From NCBI RefSeq assembly GCF_900636825.1, contig NZ_LR134318.1:2141501-2205500 (forward strand): DNA of 64,000 bases, in the 5' to 3' direction. Under the pieces are notes generated by a model. That model saw only the letters and a list, made by a program, of their open reading frames with translations, ran no database searches and had not been told where the DNA came from. The translations under genes and the position numbers were made by a program. Below, piece by piece: positions 52,583 to 60,499 of the stretch. The stretch is from Pseudomonas fluorescens (GTDB taxonomy: Bacteria; Pseudomonadota; Gammaproteobacteria; Pseudomonadales; Pseudomonadaceae). Numbering within the stretch: the first letter of the stretch is position 1; the number at the start of each line of letters is the position of its first letter.

Positions 52583-54429
52583 ACCGTTCCCGTTTGCTGA
52601 TGAGCCTGGGTCTGTGTGCCGGGCTGGCCGCGTGCAGCTCTGCACAAGTGGCCAACAAGGAAGCGTCTGACCTGATTGAACAGGGTCAGTACGAGGCGGG
52701 ACTGGCGCGCATCGAAGAAGGCCTGCGCGAGGATCCCCGCGACACCGAGCTGCACCTGCTGCTCAACAGCGGCCGGGCGAAAGCGATCACTGCGCTGCTC
52801 ACCGCTGGCGATACCGACCGTTCGCGCCGCGATTTCGCTTCGGCGCGGGTGGCCTACAACCGCGCGTTGACCATCGAACCGAACAACCGTCGCGCCCAGG
52901 ACGCGCTGCGCCAGCTCGATTACCTGCGCAGCATGGACGAAAAACTCGAACTGGCCCGTGGCGACCTGCGTCGGGGCGACATCTACGGTGCTGATCGGCA
53001 GGTCAGACAGATCCTCGAACTCGACCCGAACAACCAGGGCGCGCTGGAGCTGCAAGGCAATATTCGGCTGGTGCAGAGCCGCAACGTGATTGCCTACCCG
53101 CAACTGCGCACCAAGCTTGATCGTCCGGTGACCCTGGAATTTCGCGACGCGAACCTCAAGACCATTTTCGAAGTGCTGTCGCAAGTCGCGGGACTGAATT
53201 TCATCTTCGACAAAGACCTGCGCCCGGACATGAAAGCGACGATCTTCGTGCGTGACGTGCGCATCGAAGACGCCGTGACCCTGCTGCTGCAACAGAACCA
53301 GTTGCACCAGAAAGTGGTGAACGAAAACACCCTGCTGATCTACCCGGACTCCCCGCAGAAAGTGAAGGATTACCAGGAGCTGGTGATGCGCACCTTCTAC
53401 CTGACCAGCATTGACGCGAACACGGCGCTGAACATGGTGAAAACCATGCTCAAGACCCGCGACGTGTTCGTCGATGAACGCCTGAACACCCTGACCATGC
53501 GCGACACCGAAGACGCCGTGCGCATGGCTGAGAAACTTCTGCAGTCGCAAGACCAGTCAAACCCGGAAGTGGTGCTTGAAGTGGAAGTGATGGAGGTCGC
53601 CACCCAGCGCATTCTTGACCTGGGCCTGCAATGGCCGAACACCTTCGGCGTGGTCAACAGCGACGGTTCGGCGGTGACCCTGCTTGATCAACTGAAAGGC
53701 ATCAACTCCAGCCGGATTTCAATTTCGCCGTCGCCGCAAGCCAAGATCAACGCGCAGGACAACGACATCAACACCCTTGCCAGCCCGGTGATTCGCGTCA
53801 GCAACCGCGAGCAGGCGCGCATCCATATCGGTCAGCGCGTGCCGATCATCAGCGCCACGTCCGTGCCGTCGACGCAAGGCCCGGTGATCACTGAAAGCGT
53901 CACCTACCTGGACGTCGGTCTGAAGCTCGAAGTGCAACCGACCGTACACCTGAACAACGAAGTGGCGATCAAGATTGCCCTGGAAGTGAGTAACGCCACG
54001 CCGCTGGAACCGACCCGTCAGGGCACGATTCCGGTGCAGGTCGACACCCGCAACGCACAAACCTCGCTGCGTCTGCACGACGGCGAAACGCAGATCCTCG
54101 CCGGCCTGATGCGCAACGATCACGGCGCCACCGGCAACAAGATTCCCGGCCTTGGCGACATTCCGGGGATCGGCCGGCTGTTCGGCAGCAACAAGGACAC
54201 TGTCGGCAAATCCGAACTGGTGCTGTCGATCACCCCACGGATCGTGCGCAACCTGCCGTATCAGAGCCCGTCGGACATGGAGTTCTCCACCGGCACCGAA
54301 ACCAGCATGCACATTCAGGCACCGGATCGCTCGATGCAGACTTACACCACACCGGCGCCTGTCGTGCAGCCGCGCGGCGTCGGTGAATCGGCCGTGGCCA
54401 GCACCCGTGTCAGCGTCGAAAAGGACTGA
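52579..54429 (+). CDS. gspD: Secretin (GspD/MshL-like), lipoprotein with TPR N-terminus
   Basis: A 616-residue outer-membrane secretin. A type II signal peptide ends LAAC with lipidation Cys19. Residues about 25-175 are TPR-like helices (ASDLIEQGQYEAGLARIEEG, ARVAYNRALTIEPNNRRAQD). Then come STN/N-domains (VTLEFRDANLKTIFEVLSQV) and the secretin core (PSPQAKINAQDNDINTLASP, LDVGLKLEVQPTVHLNNEVA, GLGDIPGIGRLFGS). Built-in TPRs and a lipid anchor mean it may not need a separate pilotin. It forms the exit channel of this secretion system. Confidence 0.93.
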   Translation: MNRSRLLMSLGLCAGLAACSSAQVANKEASDLIEQGQYEAGLARIEEGLREDPRDTELHLLLNSGRAKAITALLTAGDTDRSRRDFASARVAYNRALTIEPNNRRAQDALRQLDYLRSMDEKLELARGDLRRGDIYGADRQVRQILELDPNNQGALELQGNIRLVQSRNVIAYPQLRTKLDRPVTLEFRDANLKTIFEVLSQVAGLNFIFDKDLRPDMKATIFVRDVRIEDAVTLLLQQNQLHQKVVNENTLLIYPDSPQKVKDYQELVMRTFYLTSIDANTALNMVKTMLKTRDVFVDERLNTLTMRDTEDAVRMAEKLLQSQDQSNPEVVLEVEVMEVATQRILDLGLQWPNTFGVVNSDGSAVTLLDQLKGINSSRISISPSPQAKINAQDNDINTLASPVIRVSNREQARIHIGQRVPIISATSVPSTQGPVITESVTYLDVGLKLEVQPTVHLNNEVAIKIALEVSNATPLEPTRQGTIPVQVDTRNAQTSLRLHDGETQILAGLMRNDHGATGNKIPGLGDIPGIGRLFGSNKDTVGKSELVLSITPRIVRNLPYQSPSDMEFSTGTETSMHIQAPDRSMQTYTTPAPVVQPRGVGESAVASTRVSVEKD

Positions 54430-54431
54430 TC

Positions 54432-54905
54432 ATGAACGCCTCTCAGCGCGGTTTTACCTTGATCGAAGTCGTGGTGACGCTCGCCCTGATCGGCCTGTTG
54501 GCGAGCATGGCCGCGCCGCTGACCGAGACTTTGGTGCGGCGCGGCAAGGAGCAGGAATTGCGCAACGCGCTGTACCAGATTCGCGATGGCATCGACGCTT
54601 ACAAACGCGCCTTTGATGCCGGTTACATCGAGAAGTCGCTGAACAGCAGCGGCTACCCGCCGAACCTCAACGTGCTGGTCGAAGGCGTGCGCGATGTGCG
54701 CAGCGCCAAGGGTGCCAAGTTCTACTTTTTACGCCGCATCCCGCGCGATCCGCTGGTGCCGGCCAAACGAGATGACGAAGGGGGTTGGGGCGTGCGCGCC
54801 TACAACAGTTCGGCTCAGAACCCGCGCGATGGCGAAGACGTCTTCGACGTCTATTCGGTAGCGCGCGGCAAGGGCCTCAACGGCATCGCCTACCGCGAGT
54901 GGTGA
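54432..54905 (+). CDS. Pseudopilin, GspG-like (second)
   Basis: A 157-residue prepilin-like protein with cleavage site at SQRGFTLIEVVVTLALIGLL, then a GspG-type domain (AYKRAFDAGYIEKSLNSSGY, RRIPRDPLVPAKRDDEGGWG) with a C-terminal region DVFDVYSVARGKGLNG like the calcium loop of GspG. It is paralogous to the gspG at 34653. Minor or alternative pseudopilin. Confidence 0.88.
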   Translation: MNASQRGFTLIEVVVTLALIGLLASMAAPLTETLVRRGKEQELRNALYQIRDGIDAYKRAFDAGYIEKSLNSSGYPPNLNVLVEGVRDVRSAKGAKFYFLRRIPRDPLVPAKRDDEGGWGVRAYNSSAQNPRDGEDVFDVYSVARGKGLNGIAYREW

Positions 54906-54910
54906 ACCTC

Positions 54911-55285
54911 ATGCGCCGCGAGAAAGGTTTTACCTTGCTGGAGTTGATGGTGGTGATGGCGATCATCGCCACGCTGATGACCATCGCGCTGCCGCGCTAC
55001 TTCAACAGCCTCGAAGCGTCGAAGGAAACCACCCTGCGCCAGAGCCTGTCGGCGATGCGTGAGGCGCTGGATCATTTCTATGGCGACACCGGCCGCTACC
55101 CGGATTCCATCGAGCAACTGATCGAGCAACGTTACCTGCGCAACGCGCCACTCGATCCGATCACCGAACGCAAAGACCAGTGGGTGCTGATCGCGCCACC
55201 GGACGGCGTCGCCGGTGGTGTGGCCGATATCAAAAGCGGTGCTACCGGGAGGGCGCGTGATGGCAGCCAGTATTCCGAGTGGTAA
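54911..55285 (+). CDS. Pseudopilin, GspG-like (third)
   Basis: A 124-residue prepilin-like protein: REKGFTLLELMVVMAIIATL, then a short soluble domain (LRQSLSAMREALDHFYGDTG RYPDSIE, RNAPLDPITERKDQWVLIAP) ending DGSQYSEW. An in-frame GTG at 54902 overlapping the previous stop is an alternative start giving translational coupling. It overlaps the next gene by 26 bp. Confidence 0.87.
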   Translation: MRREKGFTLLELMVVMAIIATLMTIALPRYFNSLEASKETTLRQSLSAMREALDHFYGDTGRYPDSIEQLIEQRYLRNAPLDPITERKDQWVLIAPPDGVAGGVADIKSGATGRARDGSQYSEW

Positions 55286-55799
55286 CCGCGCGCAGCAGGG
55301 TGGCTTTACTTACCTGGGCGTGTTGTTCCTGATTGTGGTGATGGGCATGGGCCTGGCCAGCGCCGGCGAGTTGTGGTCGACGGCCTCACGTCGCGACCGT
55401 GAACGCCAATTGCTCTGGGTTGGCACTCAGTACGCACAAGCGCTGCGCAGCTACTACCGCAGTTCGCCGGGGCTGGCGCAGTACCCGAAAGAGCTGGCCG
55501 ACCTGCTTGATGACCAGCGTTTTCCCGAGGCGAAGCATCACTTGCGTCAGCTCTATCCGGATCCGATCGGTCAGGGTGAATGGGCGCTGCAACGCGGTTT
55601 CGACGGACGCATCACCGGTCTCAACAGCCCCTCCACGGAGCTGCCGTTGAAGCAGGCGAATTTCCCGACGCAGTGGTCGGACTTCGACGGCATGCAACGT
55701 TATTCAGACTGGCAGTTTGTTGCCGAAAAAGCCTTTCTCGATGGCACCAATGGCCCGGCCAAAGGCCAGTCGAATCTGCCACAGGCGTTGCAGCCATGA
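55260..55799 (+). CDS. Pseudopilin-like protein (fourth)
   Basis: A 179-residue protein with a prepilin-type segment (RAQQGGFTYLGVLFLIVVMG) in which the usual Glu at +5 is not present (FTYLG), suggesting a specialised tip or initiating pseudopilin similar to GspK in lacking it. The soluble part (RQLLWVGTQYAQALRSYYRS, DPIGQGEWALQRGFDGRITG) is typical of this class. Its stop codon overlaps the csgE start (ATGA). Confidence 0.78.
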   Translation: MAASIPSGNRAQQGGFTYLGVLFLIVVMGMGLASAGELWSTASRRDRERQLLWVGTQYAQALRSYYRSSPGLAQYPKELADLLDDQRFPEAKHHLRQLYPDPIGQGEWALQRGFDGRITGLNSPSTELPLKQANFPTQWSDFDGMQRYSDWQFVAEKAFLDGTNGPAKGQSNLPQALQP

Positions 55800-56188
55800 C
55801 TCGTCAATGGTGGTGCGCGCTGATCTTCACCGTCGCGGCGTGCTGCGCCCATGCCGGTGAAGAAGACGAAATGATGGGCTTCATCGTCGACGACACGATC
55901 TCGCACATCGGCCACGACTTTTACTACTCGTTCAGTGAGCGCCTGCGCGACACCAGCCCGATGGATTTCAACCTGGTGGTGCGCGAGCGGCCCGACGCGC
56001 GGTGGGGCAGCCTGGTGACAGTGGAATATCAGCAACGCCTGGTTTATCGGCGCTTCCTGCCGCCGAATACCGTGGAACTGAAAGACGAGGCCTACGCGGC
56101 CGCCGATTGGGTTCGACGCCAGGTTGTCCAGCGCAAGCTGGAGGCACTGTTGCAGGACACCACCGACCTTGAGAAGGACGAACTATGA
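55796..56188 (+). CDS. csgE: Curli assembly protein CsgE
   Basis: A 130-residue periplasmic protein: signal peptide (WWCALIFTVAACCAHA), then the CsgE pattern FIVDDTISHIGHDFYYSFSE, RPDARWGSLVTVEYQQRLVY. CsgE caps the CsgG channel and delivers curlin. Its ATG overlaps the preceding pseudopilin stop, so csgEFG appears to be the tail of the secretion operon. Stop overlaps the csgF start. Confidence 0.93.
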   Translation: MTRQWWCALIFTVAACCAHAGEEDEMMGFIVDDTISHIGHDFYYSFSERLRDTSPMDFNLVVRERPDARWGSLVTVEYQQRLVYRRFLPPNTVELKDEAYAAADWVRRQVVQRKLEALLQDTTDLEKDEL

Positions 56189-56616
56189 ACAGCAAAACGT
56201 TCTCACGGCGCAGCGGATTGTGGGTCTCGGGGTTGTTGATCGGGCTCGCCAGCGCTGCCGCCGTCCACGCCACCGAACTGGTCTACTCGCCGGTCAACCC
56301 GTCATTCGGCGGCAACCCGCTCAACGGCACCTGGCTGCTCAACAACGCTCAGGCGCAAAACGATCACGACGATCCGGACATCAAGAGCCGCTCGACGGTG
56401 GCCGGGACGTCGGCGCTGGAGCGCTTCACCAGTCAATTGCAATCGCGGCTGCTAGGGCAGTTGCTGGACAACATCTCCACCGGCAACACGGGGAGCCTGT
56501 CCACCGACACTTTTATCGTCAACGTCATCGACGACTCCGGGGCACTGAGCATTGAAGTGACCGACCGAGCGACCGGTGAGATTTCGGAAATTCAGGTGAA
56601 CGGCCTCAACCCATGA
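56185..56616 (+). CDS. csgF: Curli assembly protein CsgF
   Basis: A 143-residue secreted protein: signal peptide (LWVSGLLIGLASAAAVHA), then the CsgF hallmark ELVYSPVNPSFGGNPLNGTW, a helical neck, and the C-terminal sheet (NVIDDSGALSIEVTDRATGE). CsgF binds the outer vestibule of CsgG and localises CsgB nucleation. Coupled to csgE by ATGA overlap. Confidence 0.95.
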   Translation: MNSKTFSRRSGLWVSGLLIGLASAAAVHATELVYSPVNPSFGGNPLNGTWLLNNAQAQNDHDDPDIKSRSTVAGTSALERFTSQLQSRLLGQLLDNISTGNTGSLSTDTFIVNVIDDSGALSIEVTDRATGEISEIQVNGLNP

Positions 56617-56645
56617 TGGGCTGACGGTTCCGGGGAGAGACGAAC

Positions 56646-57512
56646 ATGAAAAAGATCATCGCGTTAGGGCTGCTGTTGGCGACATTACAAGGGTGCAGTC
56701 TGCGTGAGCCGATGTCGGCCGAGCAGGACACCGAAACTCCGACCCTGACGCCAAGGGCCTCGACTTATTACGACTTGTTGAAGATGCCACGACCCAAGGG
56801 TCGGCTGATGGCGGTGGTATACGGTTTTCGTGACCAGACCGGGCAGTACAAGCCGACGCCAGCGAGTTCGTTTTCCACCAGTGTGACCCAAGGCGCGGCG
56901 TCAATGTTGATGGACGCGATGCAGGCCAGTGGCTGGTTCGTGGTGCTGGAACGGGAAGGGCTGCAGAACCTCTTGACCGAGCGCAAGATCATTCGCGCGT
57001 CGCAGAAGAAGCCGAATACGCCGGTGAACATTCAGGGTGAGCTGCCACCGTTGCAGGCGGCGAACATGATGCTTGAGGGCGGGATCATCGCTTATGACAC
57101 TAACGTGCGTAGCGGTGGGGAAGGGGCGCGGTATTTGGGGATTGATTTGCAGCGCGAATATCGGGTGGATCAGGTGACCGTCAACTTGCGTGCGGTGGAT
57201 GTGCGCAGTGGGCAGGTGTTGTCGAATGTGATGACCAGCAAGACGATTTATTCGGTGGCGCGCAGTGCGGGGATTTTCAAGTTTATCGAGTTCAAGAAGT
57301 TGCTTGAGGCGGAGGTTGGCTACACCACGAATGAGCCGGCGCAGCTTTGTGTGTTGTCGGCGATTGAGGCGGCGGTGGGGCATATGGTGGCGCAGGGGAT
57401 TGAGCGGCGGTTGTGGCAGGTGGCGGGGGACGCTTCTACGCCTGGGCAGGATGATGTTTTGAATCGGTATTTGACGCAGAACAAGATTGATCCTGATGCC
57501 GAGGTCGAGTGA
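56646..57512 (+). CDS. csgG: Curli secretion channel CsgG
   Basis: A 288-residue outer-membrane lipoprotein: signal MKKIIALGLLLATLQG with Cys17, then the CsgG fold (YDLLKMPRPKGRLMAVVYGF, QYKPTPASSFSTSVTQGAAS), constriction-loop region and transmembrane hairpins (GARYLGIDLQREYRVDQVTV). It forms the nonameric pore for curlin export. Last gene of the run. The curlin genes csgBA lie 3.3 kb away on the opposite strand, separated by repeats. Confidence 0.96.
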   Translation: MKKIIALGLLLATLQGCSLREPMSAEQDTETPTLTPRASTYYDLLKMPRPKGRLMAVVYGFRDQTGQYKPTPASSFSTSVTQGAASMLMDAMQASGWFVVLEREGLQNLLTERKIIRASQKKPNTPVNIQGELPPLQAANMMLEGGIIAYDTNVRSGGEGARYLGIDLQREYRVDQVTVNLRAVDVRSGQVLSNVMTSKTIYSVARSAGIFKFIEFKKLLEAEVGYTTNEPAQLCVLSAIEAAVGHMVAQGIERRLWQVAGDASTPGQDDVLNRYLTQNKIDPDAEVE

Positions 57513-57585
57513 ACGTGGCGGCCTTCGGGCCGACCAGGTTCTTGCCGATGTACTCAGTTCCACGGTGGGAGCTAGCCCTGCTGGC

Positions 57586-58078
57586 GATGGCGGCCTTATA
57601 GCCGACCAATCTCCGGCAGATGTACCGGGTTTCAACTGTGGGAGCGAGCCTGCTCGCGAAGGCTTTTTGTGAGGCGGCGGGGTTCTTTCTGGCCGTGTAC
57701 ATATCCAGTCCTGCGGTAACGGCTACTTAGGGTTTCGCCCTTACGGCGACTCACTTTTTTTCAAACGCCAAAAAAAGTAAGCAAAAAACGCTTGCTCCTA
57801 CGTGCGGCCCGCTCGCTGGGGCTCGGGGTTCCTTCGCTCCGGGACCGATCCGGGCGCAGCGCCTACGGTTTGCTTCGCTGCACCTCCTCTCGCTGTGTTT
57901 GGCTGCGCCAAACGGTCGCTACGCTCCCACGCCCGGATCAATCCCTCCACTCAGCCTTCCGACGTCGCCCGTGGATCAAGATCAAAAGCAGGCGAGCTGA
58001 CACTCGGCCTATTGAGTGGTGAAGAGCACGGCGTGCTTGGCTTGCTCGCGAAGGCGGCCTGACAGCCGACCAATCTCT
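57586..58078 (+). repeat. 490-bp direct repeat, copy A
   Basis: Almost identical to 58191-58681, offset 605 bp. It contains REP units at both ends and an internal unit with CAAACGCCAAAAAAAGTAAG and a GTTTGGCTGCGCCAAAC palindrome. An open frame inside (near 57792-58022) is present in both copies but has no ribosome binding site and I regard it as non-coding. Confidence 0.9.
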
Positions 58079-58190
58079 TGCTGACAGCACGCGATTCAAT
58101 TGTAGGAGTGAGCCTGCTCGCGATAGCTATCTCTCAGACTCAGTTGCCATTGCGGATGTACCAAATCCTTGTGGGAGCTGGCTTGCCAGC

Positions 58191-58681
58191 GATGGCGGCC
58201 TTATAGCCGACCAATCTCCGGCAGATGTACCGGGCTTCAACTGTGGGAGCGAGCCTGCTCGCGAAGGCTTTTTGTCAGGCGGCGGGGTTCTTTCTGACCG
58301 GGTACATATCCATCCCTGCGGTAACGGCTACTTAGGGTTTCGCCCTTACGGCGACTCACTTTTTTTCAAACGCCAAAAAAAGTAAGCAAAAAACGCTTGC
58401 TCCTACGTGCGGCCCGCTCGCTAAAGCTCGGGGTTCCTTCGCTCCGGGATCGATCCGGGCGCAGCGCCTACGGTTTGCTCCGCTGCACCTCCTCTCGCTG
58501 TGTTTGGCTGCGCCAAACGGTCGCTACGCTCCCACGCCCGGATCAATCCCTCCACTCAGCCTTCCGACGTCGCCCGTGGATCAAGATCAAGAGCAGGCGA
58601 GCTGACACTCGGCCTATTGAGTGGTGAAGAGCACGGGGTGCTGGCTTGCTCGCGAAGGCGGCCTGACAGCCGACCAATTTC
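58191..58681 (+). repeat. 490-bp direct repeat, copy B
   Basis: Second copy of the unit at 57586, with scattered substitutions (for example CTAAAGCTC for CTGGGGCTC) and a two-base loss near its right end. Around it lie more single REPs (58100-58129, 58705-58733). No gene is supported between csgG and the RNA cassette at 59029. Confidence 0.9.
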
Positions 58682-58860
58682 TGGCAGATGTACTCAGCTC
58701 AAACTGTGGGAGCTAGCCCTGCTGGCGATAGCTATCTATTGGGCACTGAAGATATTGCGAATGTACCCAGGCCCTGTGGGAGCTGCGGTGCGAGGATTCG
58801 ACTTGCCAGCGATGGCGGCCTGATAGACGACCAATCCCTGCCGGTTGCACACGCTCACTA

Positions 58861-58944
58861 TAGGAGCTGCCGAAGGCTGCGATCTTTTGACTTTGATTTT
58901 TCAAGATCAAGATCAAAAGATCGCAGCCTTCGGCAGCTCCTACA
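58861..58944. repeat. Inverted palindromic repeat pair, second family
   Basis: TAGGAGCTGCCGAAGGCTGC and GATCGCAGCCTTCGGCAGCT arranged head to head with an A/T-rich loop. Same family as the copies at 29557, 31141 and 32273. Confidence 0.9.
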
Positions 58945-59028
58945 GATGCGTATTTCAATTCGGAATGTTTAAAGGTTGTTTCGATTTTGCAGAACCTTCC
59001 CACAAGGTTTTCAGGTTGTCCGTCGGAC

Positions 59029-59085
59029 GTCCGGTCTCTAGCCTGTGTTTGTCGCTGCCAATTCAGCGAACGGGATTGGAAACCC
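59029..59085 (+). promoter_or_regulatory. Conserved leader (site a) upstream of antisense RNA, copy 2
   Basis: Begins GTCCGGTCTCTA, then hairpin TCGCTG/CAGCGA (59052-59069), then TGGAAACCC (59077-59085), perfectly complementary to GGGTTTCCA (59207-59215) in the RNA that follows. Order and spacing match the leader at 25112-25171, while the complementary sequence itself is different. Confidence 0.7.
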
Positions 59086-59157
59086 CGACGTGAACCGAGC
59101 GCATTTGCGCTTTTCATGACGTATGCTTGCGCACCTTTATTGTGTGCACTCCGTTAT

Positions 59158-59232
59158 GGCGGCTGTGCGCGGGAGACCTTCGGGTCAACCGGGTTCTCCG
59201 TTCCCCGGGTTTCCAGCCTGCGTACAGCTGCC
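59158..59232 (+). ncRNA. C4-like antisense RNA element, copy 2
   Basis: Same fold as 25238-25313: 16-bp closing stem (59158-59173 with 59217-59232), hairpin GACC-TTCG-GGTC with a UUCG tetraloop (the other copy has GAAA), and hairpin CCGGG/CCCGG whose loop TTCTCCG (59194-59200) is perfectly complementary to CGGAGAA (59277-59283), the Shine-Dalgarno of the next gene. Stem positions covary with copy 1, and the DUF6124 frame is different relative to the RNA, so the conservation is at RNA level. Confidence 0.8.
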
Positions 59233-59288
59233 ACCTATTCGTTCGGAAACCGAATGGGCCAGCTTCACTTCAGGATCGGAGAATCACC

Positions 59289-59657
59289 ATGAAAAAACCA
59301 ACCCCCAACCCACCAAAACCAGACACCAACACCACATCCCCCTACGCCTCAGTCGACAGCAAAAAACTCCACGAAGCCGCCGACCGCGCCCTCGATTTCT
59401 ACCTCAATCCCACCGCCCACATCATGTCCAGCGCCAACGAGCCGGAACCCATGTACCTCGCCAATCCCAGGTACAACACCGAATCCCTGCTGGCCAACGC
59501 TAGCGAAACCCTCGGCTCAGCCAGCGAAATGCTGATCAACTTCGCCGCCTCGCTGGAAACCTCACAGCGCAAGACAGCATTGGGCATCGCACAAGTCGTC
59601 ATGCTGGGCGAACTGGCCGTAAACCAGGCCTTGGATCACGTCGAACTCAAGAACTGA
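59289..59657 (+). CDS. DUF6124 family protein
   Basis: A 122-residue paralogue of the protein at 25371: MKKPTPNPPKPDTNTTSPYA, VDSKKLHEAADRALDFYL, a variable linker and the C-terminal helix pair (ASETLGSASEMLINFAASLE, RKTALGIAQVVMLGELAVNQ). Cytoplasmic, function unknown. Its Shine-Dalgarno is complementary to the upstream RNA loop. A 30-bp perfect palindrome follows the stop as a likely terminator. Confidence 0.85.
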   Translation: MKKPTPNPPKPDTNTTSPYASVDSKKLHEAADRALDFYLNPTAHIMSSANEPEPMYLANPRYNTESLLANASETLGSASEMLINFAASLETSQRKTALGIAQVVMLGELAVNQALDHVELKN

Positions 59658-59667
59658 TTGCTCTCGA

Positions 59668-59697
59668 TTGATCGTTCCCACGCGTGGGAACGATCAA
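59668..59697. repeat. 30-bp perfect palindrome
   Basis: A perfect dyad, with half TTGATCGTTCCCACG and its complement, lies 10 bp after the DUF6124 stop. The half-site GATCGTTCCCA recurs near 59958 as a single arm. It probably serves as a terminator and belongs to a dispersed Pseudomonas repeat type. Confidence 0.85.
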
Positions 59698-59731
59698 ACC
59701 CAAGGCGTTTTCAATTCATTCCGAAGGCACC

Positions 59732-59935
59732 ATGGATCCCCTGTTTTCCACAACCGTTCCCGATTTCGAAAGCGAAGAACAGGCCGCCAGCTACGACCGT
59801 TGGTTACGTGCCAAAGTCCATAAGTCGATCAATGACCCGCGCCCCAGCATTCCGAATGAGCAGGTAATGGCAGAGATGAAGGCATTGATGGCGGAACGGC
59901 GAATTAAGCATGAGGCTCGTGAGGCGTTGCGCTAG
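59732..59935 (+). CDS. Orphan PaaA2/stability-determinant-like antitoxin
   Basis: A 67-residue protein: PDFESEEQAASYDRWLRAKV, HKSINDPRPSIPNEQVMAEM, then a basic helix. The pattern E-x2-A-SYxxWLRxKVxxSLxDPRPxxxxxxVMAEM is that of the PaaA2/stability-determinant antitoxins of ParE2-type toxins. It is a close paralogue of the antitoxin at 60293, but no toxin gene follows it; downstream is a terminator shared with the convergent toxin. It might neutralise that toxin in trans. Confidence 0.78.
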   Translation: MDPLFSTTVPDFESEEQAASYDRWLRAKVHKSINDPRPSIPNEQVMAEMKALMAERRIKHEAREALR

Positions 59936-59970
59936 GAAGATCCGGTTTCTAAAGATTGATCGTTCCCAAT

Positions 59971-60005
59971 AAAAAACCGCGCTCCTGAAGGCAGCGCGGT
60001 TTTTT
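59971..60005. terminator. Bidirectional rho-independent terminator
   Basis: AAAAACCGCGCT ... AGCGCGGTTTTTT with a 9-nt loop, flanked by A and T runs on its two sides, between the convergent orphan antitoxin and toxin genes. Confidence 0.92.
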
Positions 60006-60018
60006 GTTGATGAATGGC

Positions 60019-60312
60019 TTAGAAAGAATCGCGTCTCGGATACTCCTGACGCGCATGCAGAACGTTCACGATTTCGATCCGATCTGTCACTCGATAAATG
60101 ATCAGATAGCTGGAATTTACGACGATCTCCCGAGTGCCGGTGATCCGGCCTGATCGATAGAGATAGGGATGATCAGGAAGATAAGCTATGGCCTTTCCAA
60201 CTGCCTTCAAGATCTCTTTGGCTGCTCCAACATTCCTTTCGACTATGTATTCGAGCACTGTTACCAGCTTCGCCCGTGCTTCGGGCCTCCACTCAATCGG
60301 CCTCGAAACCAT
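60019..60312 (-). CDS. RelE/ParE family toxin
   Basis: A 97-residue protein: SRPIEWRPEARAKLVTVLEY, IAYLPDHPYLYRSGRITGTR, EIVVNSSYLIIYRVTDRIEI, NVLHARQEYP. This is the complete ParE/RelE fold with the terminal HxRQxYP motif. ParE-type toxins usually inhibit gyrase, RelE-type ones cut mRNA; sequence alone does not decide, though the PaaA2-like partner points to the ParE2 branch. Its start lies 20 bp inside the antitoxin gene, the usual coupled arrangement. Confidence 0.92.
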   Translation of the reverse strand: MVSRPIEWRPEARAKLVTVLEYIVERNVGAAKEILKAVGKAIAYLPDHPYLYRSGRITGTREIVVNSSYLIIYRVTDRIEIVNVLHARQEYPRRDSF

Positions 60313-60499
60313 TGTCTTTTGCCTTGATCAAGGCATGTATCTCGGCCATTACTTGTTCATGCGAAAGATTCGGACGCGGATCATCGAGAGACGCTTGTAC
60401 TTCCGCCCTGAACCAGCGGTCATAGCTCGCAGCCTGTTCTTCAGGATCAAGGTTCGAGACGACTGGGCACAGTGGGTCAATCATCTTTGGGTCGATCAT
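60293..60499 (-). CDS. Antitoxin, PaaA2/RelB-ParD-like
   Basis: A 68-residue protein: MIDPKMIDPLCPVVSNLDPE, EQAASYDRWFRAEVQASLDD, PRPNLSHEQVMAEIHALIKA. It lacks an evident DNA-binding domain, as in PaaA2, and is rich in acidic residues at the C-terminus. ATG at 60499 behind a strong AGGAGGT. Operon with the toxin gene that overlaps it. Together a small addiction or stress module. Confidence 0.88.
   Translation of the reverse strand: MIDPKMIDPLCPVVSNLDPEEQAASYDRWFRAEVQASLDDPRPNLSHEQVMAEIHALIKAKDNGFEAD

Noticed and set aside
57792..58022. 76-codon open frame present in both copies of the 490-bp repeat
   Set aside because: No ribosome binding site, low-complexity basic composition, and its conservation is explained by the recent duplication.
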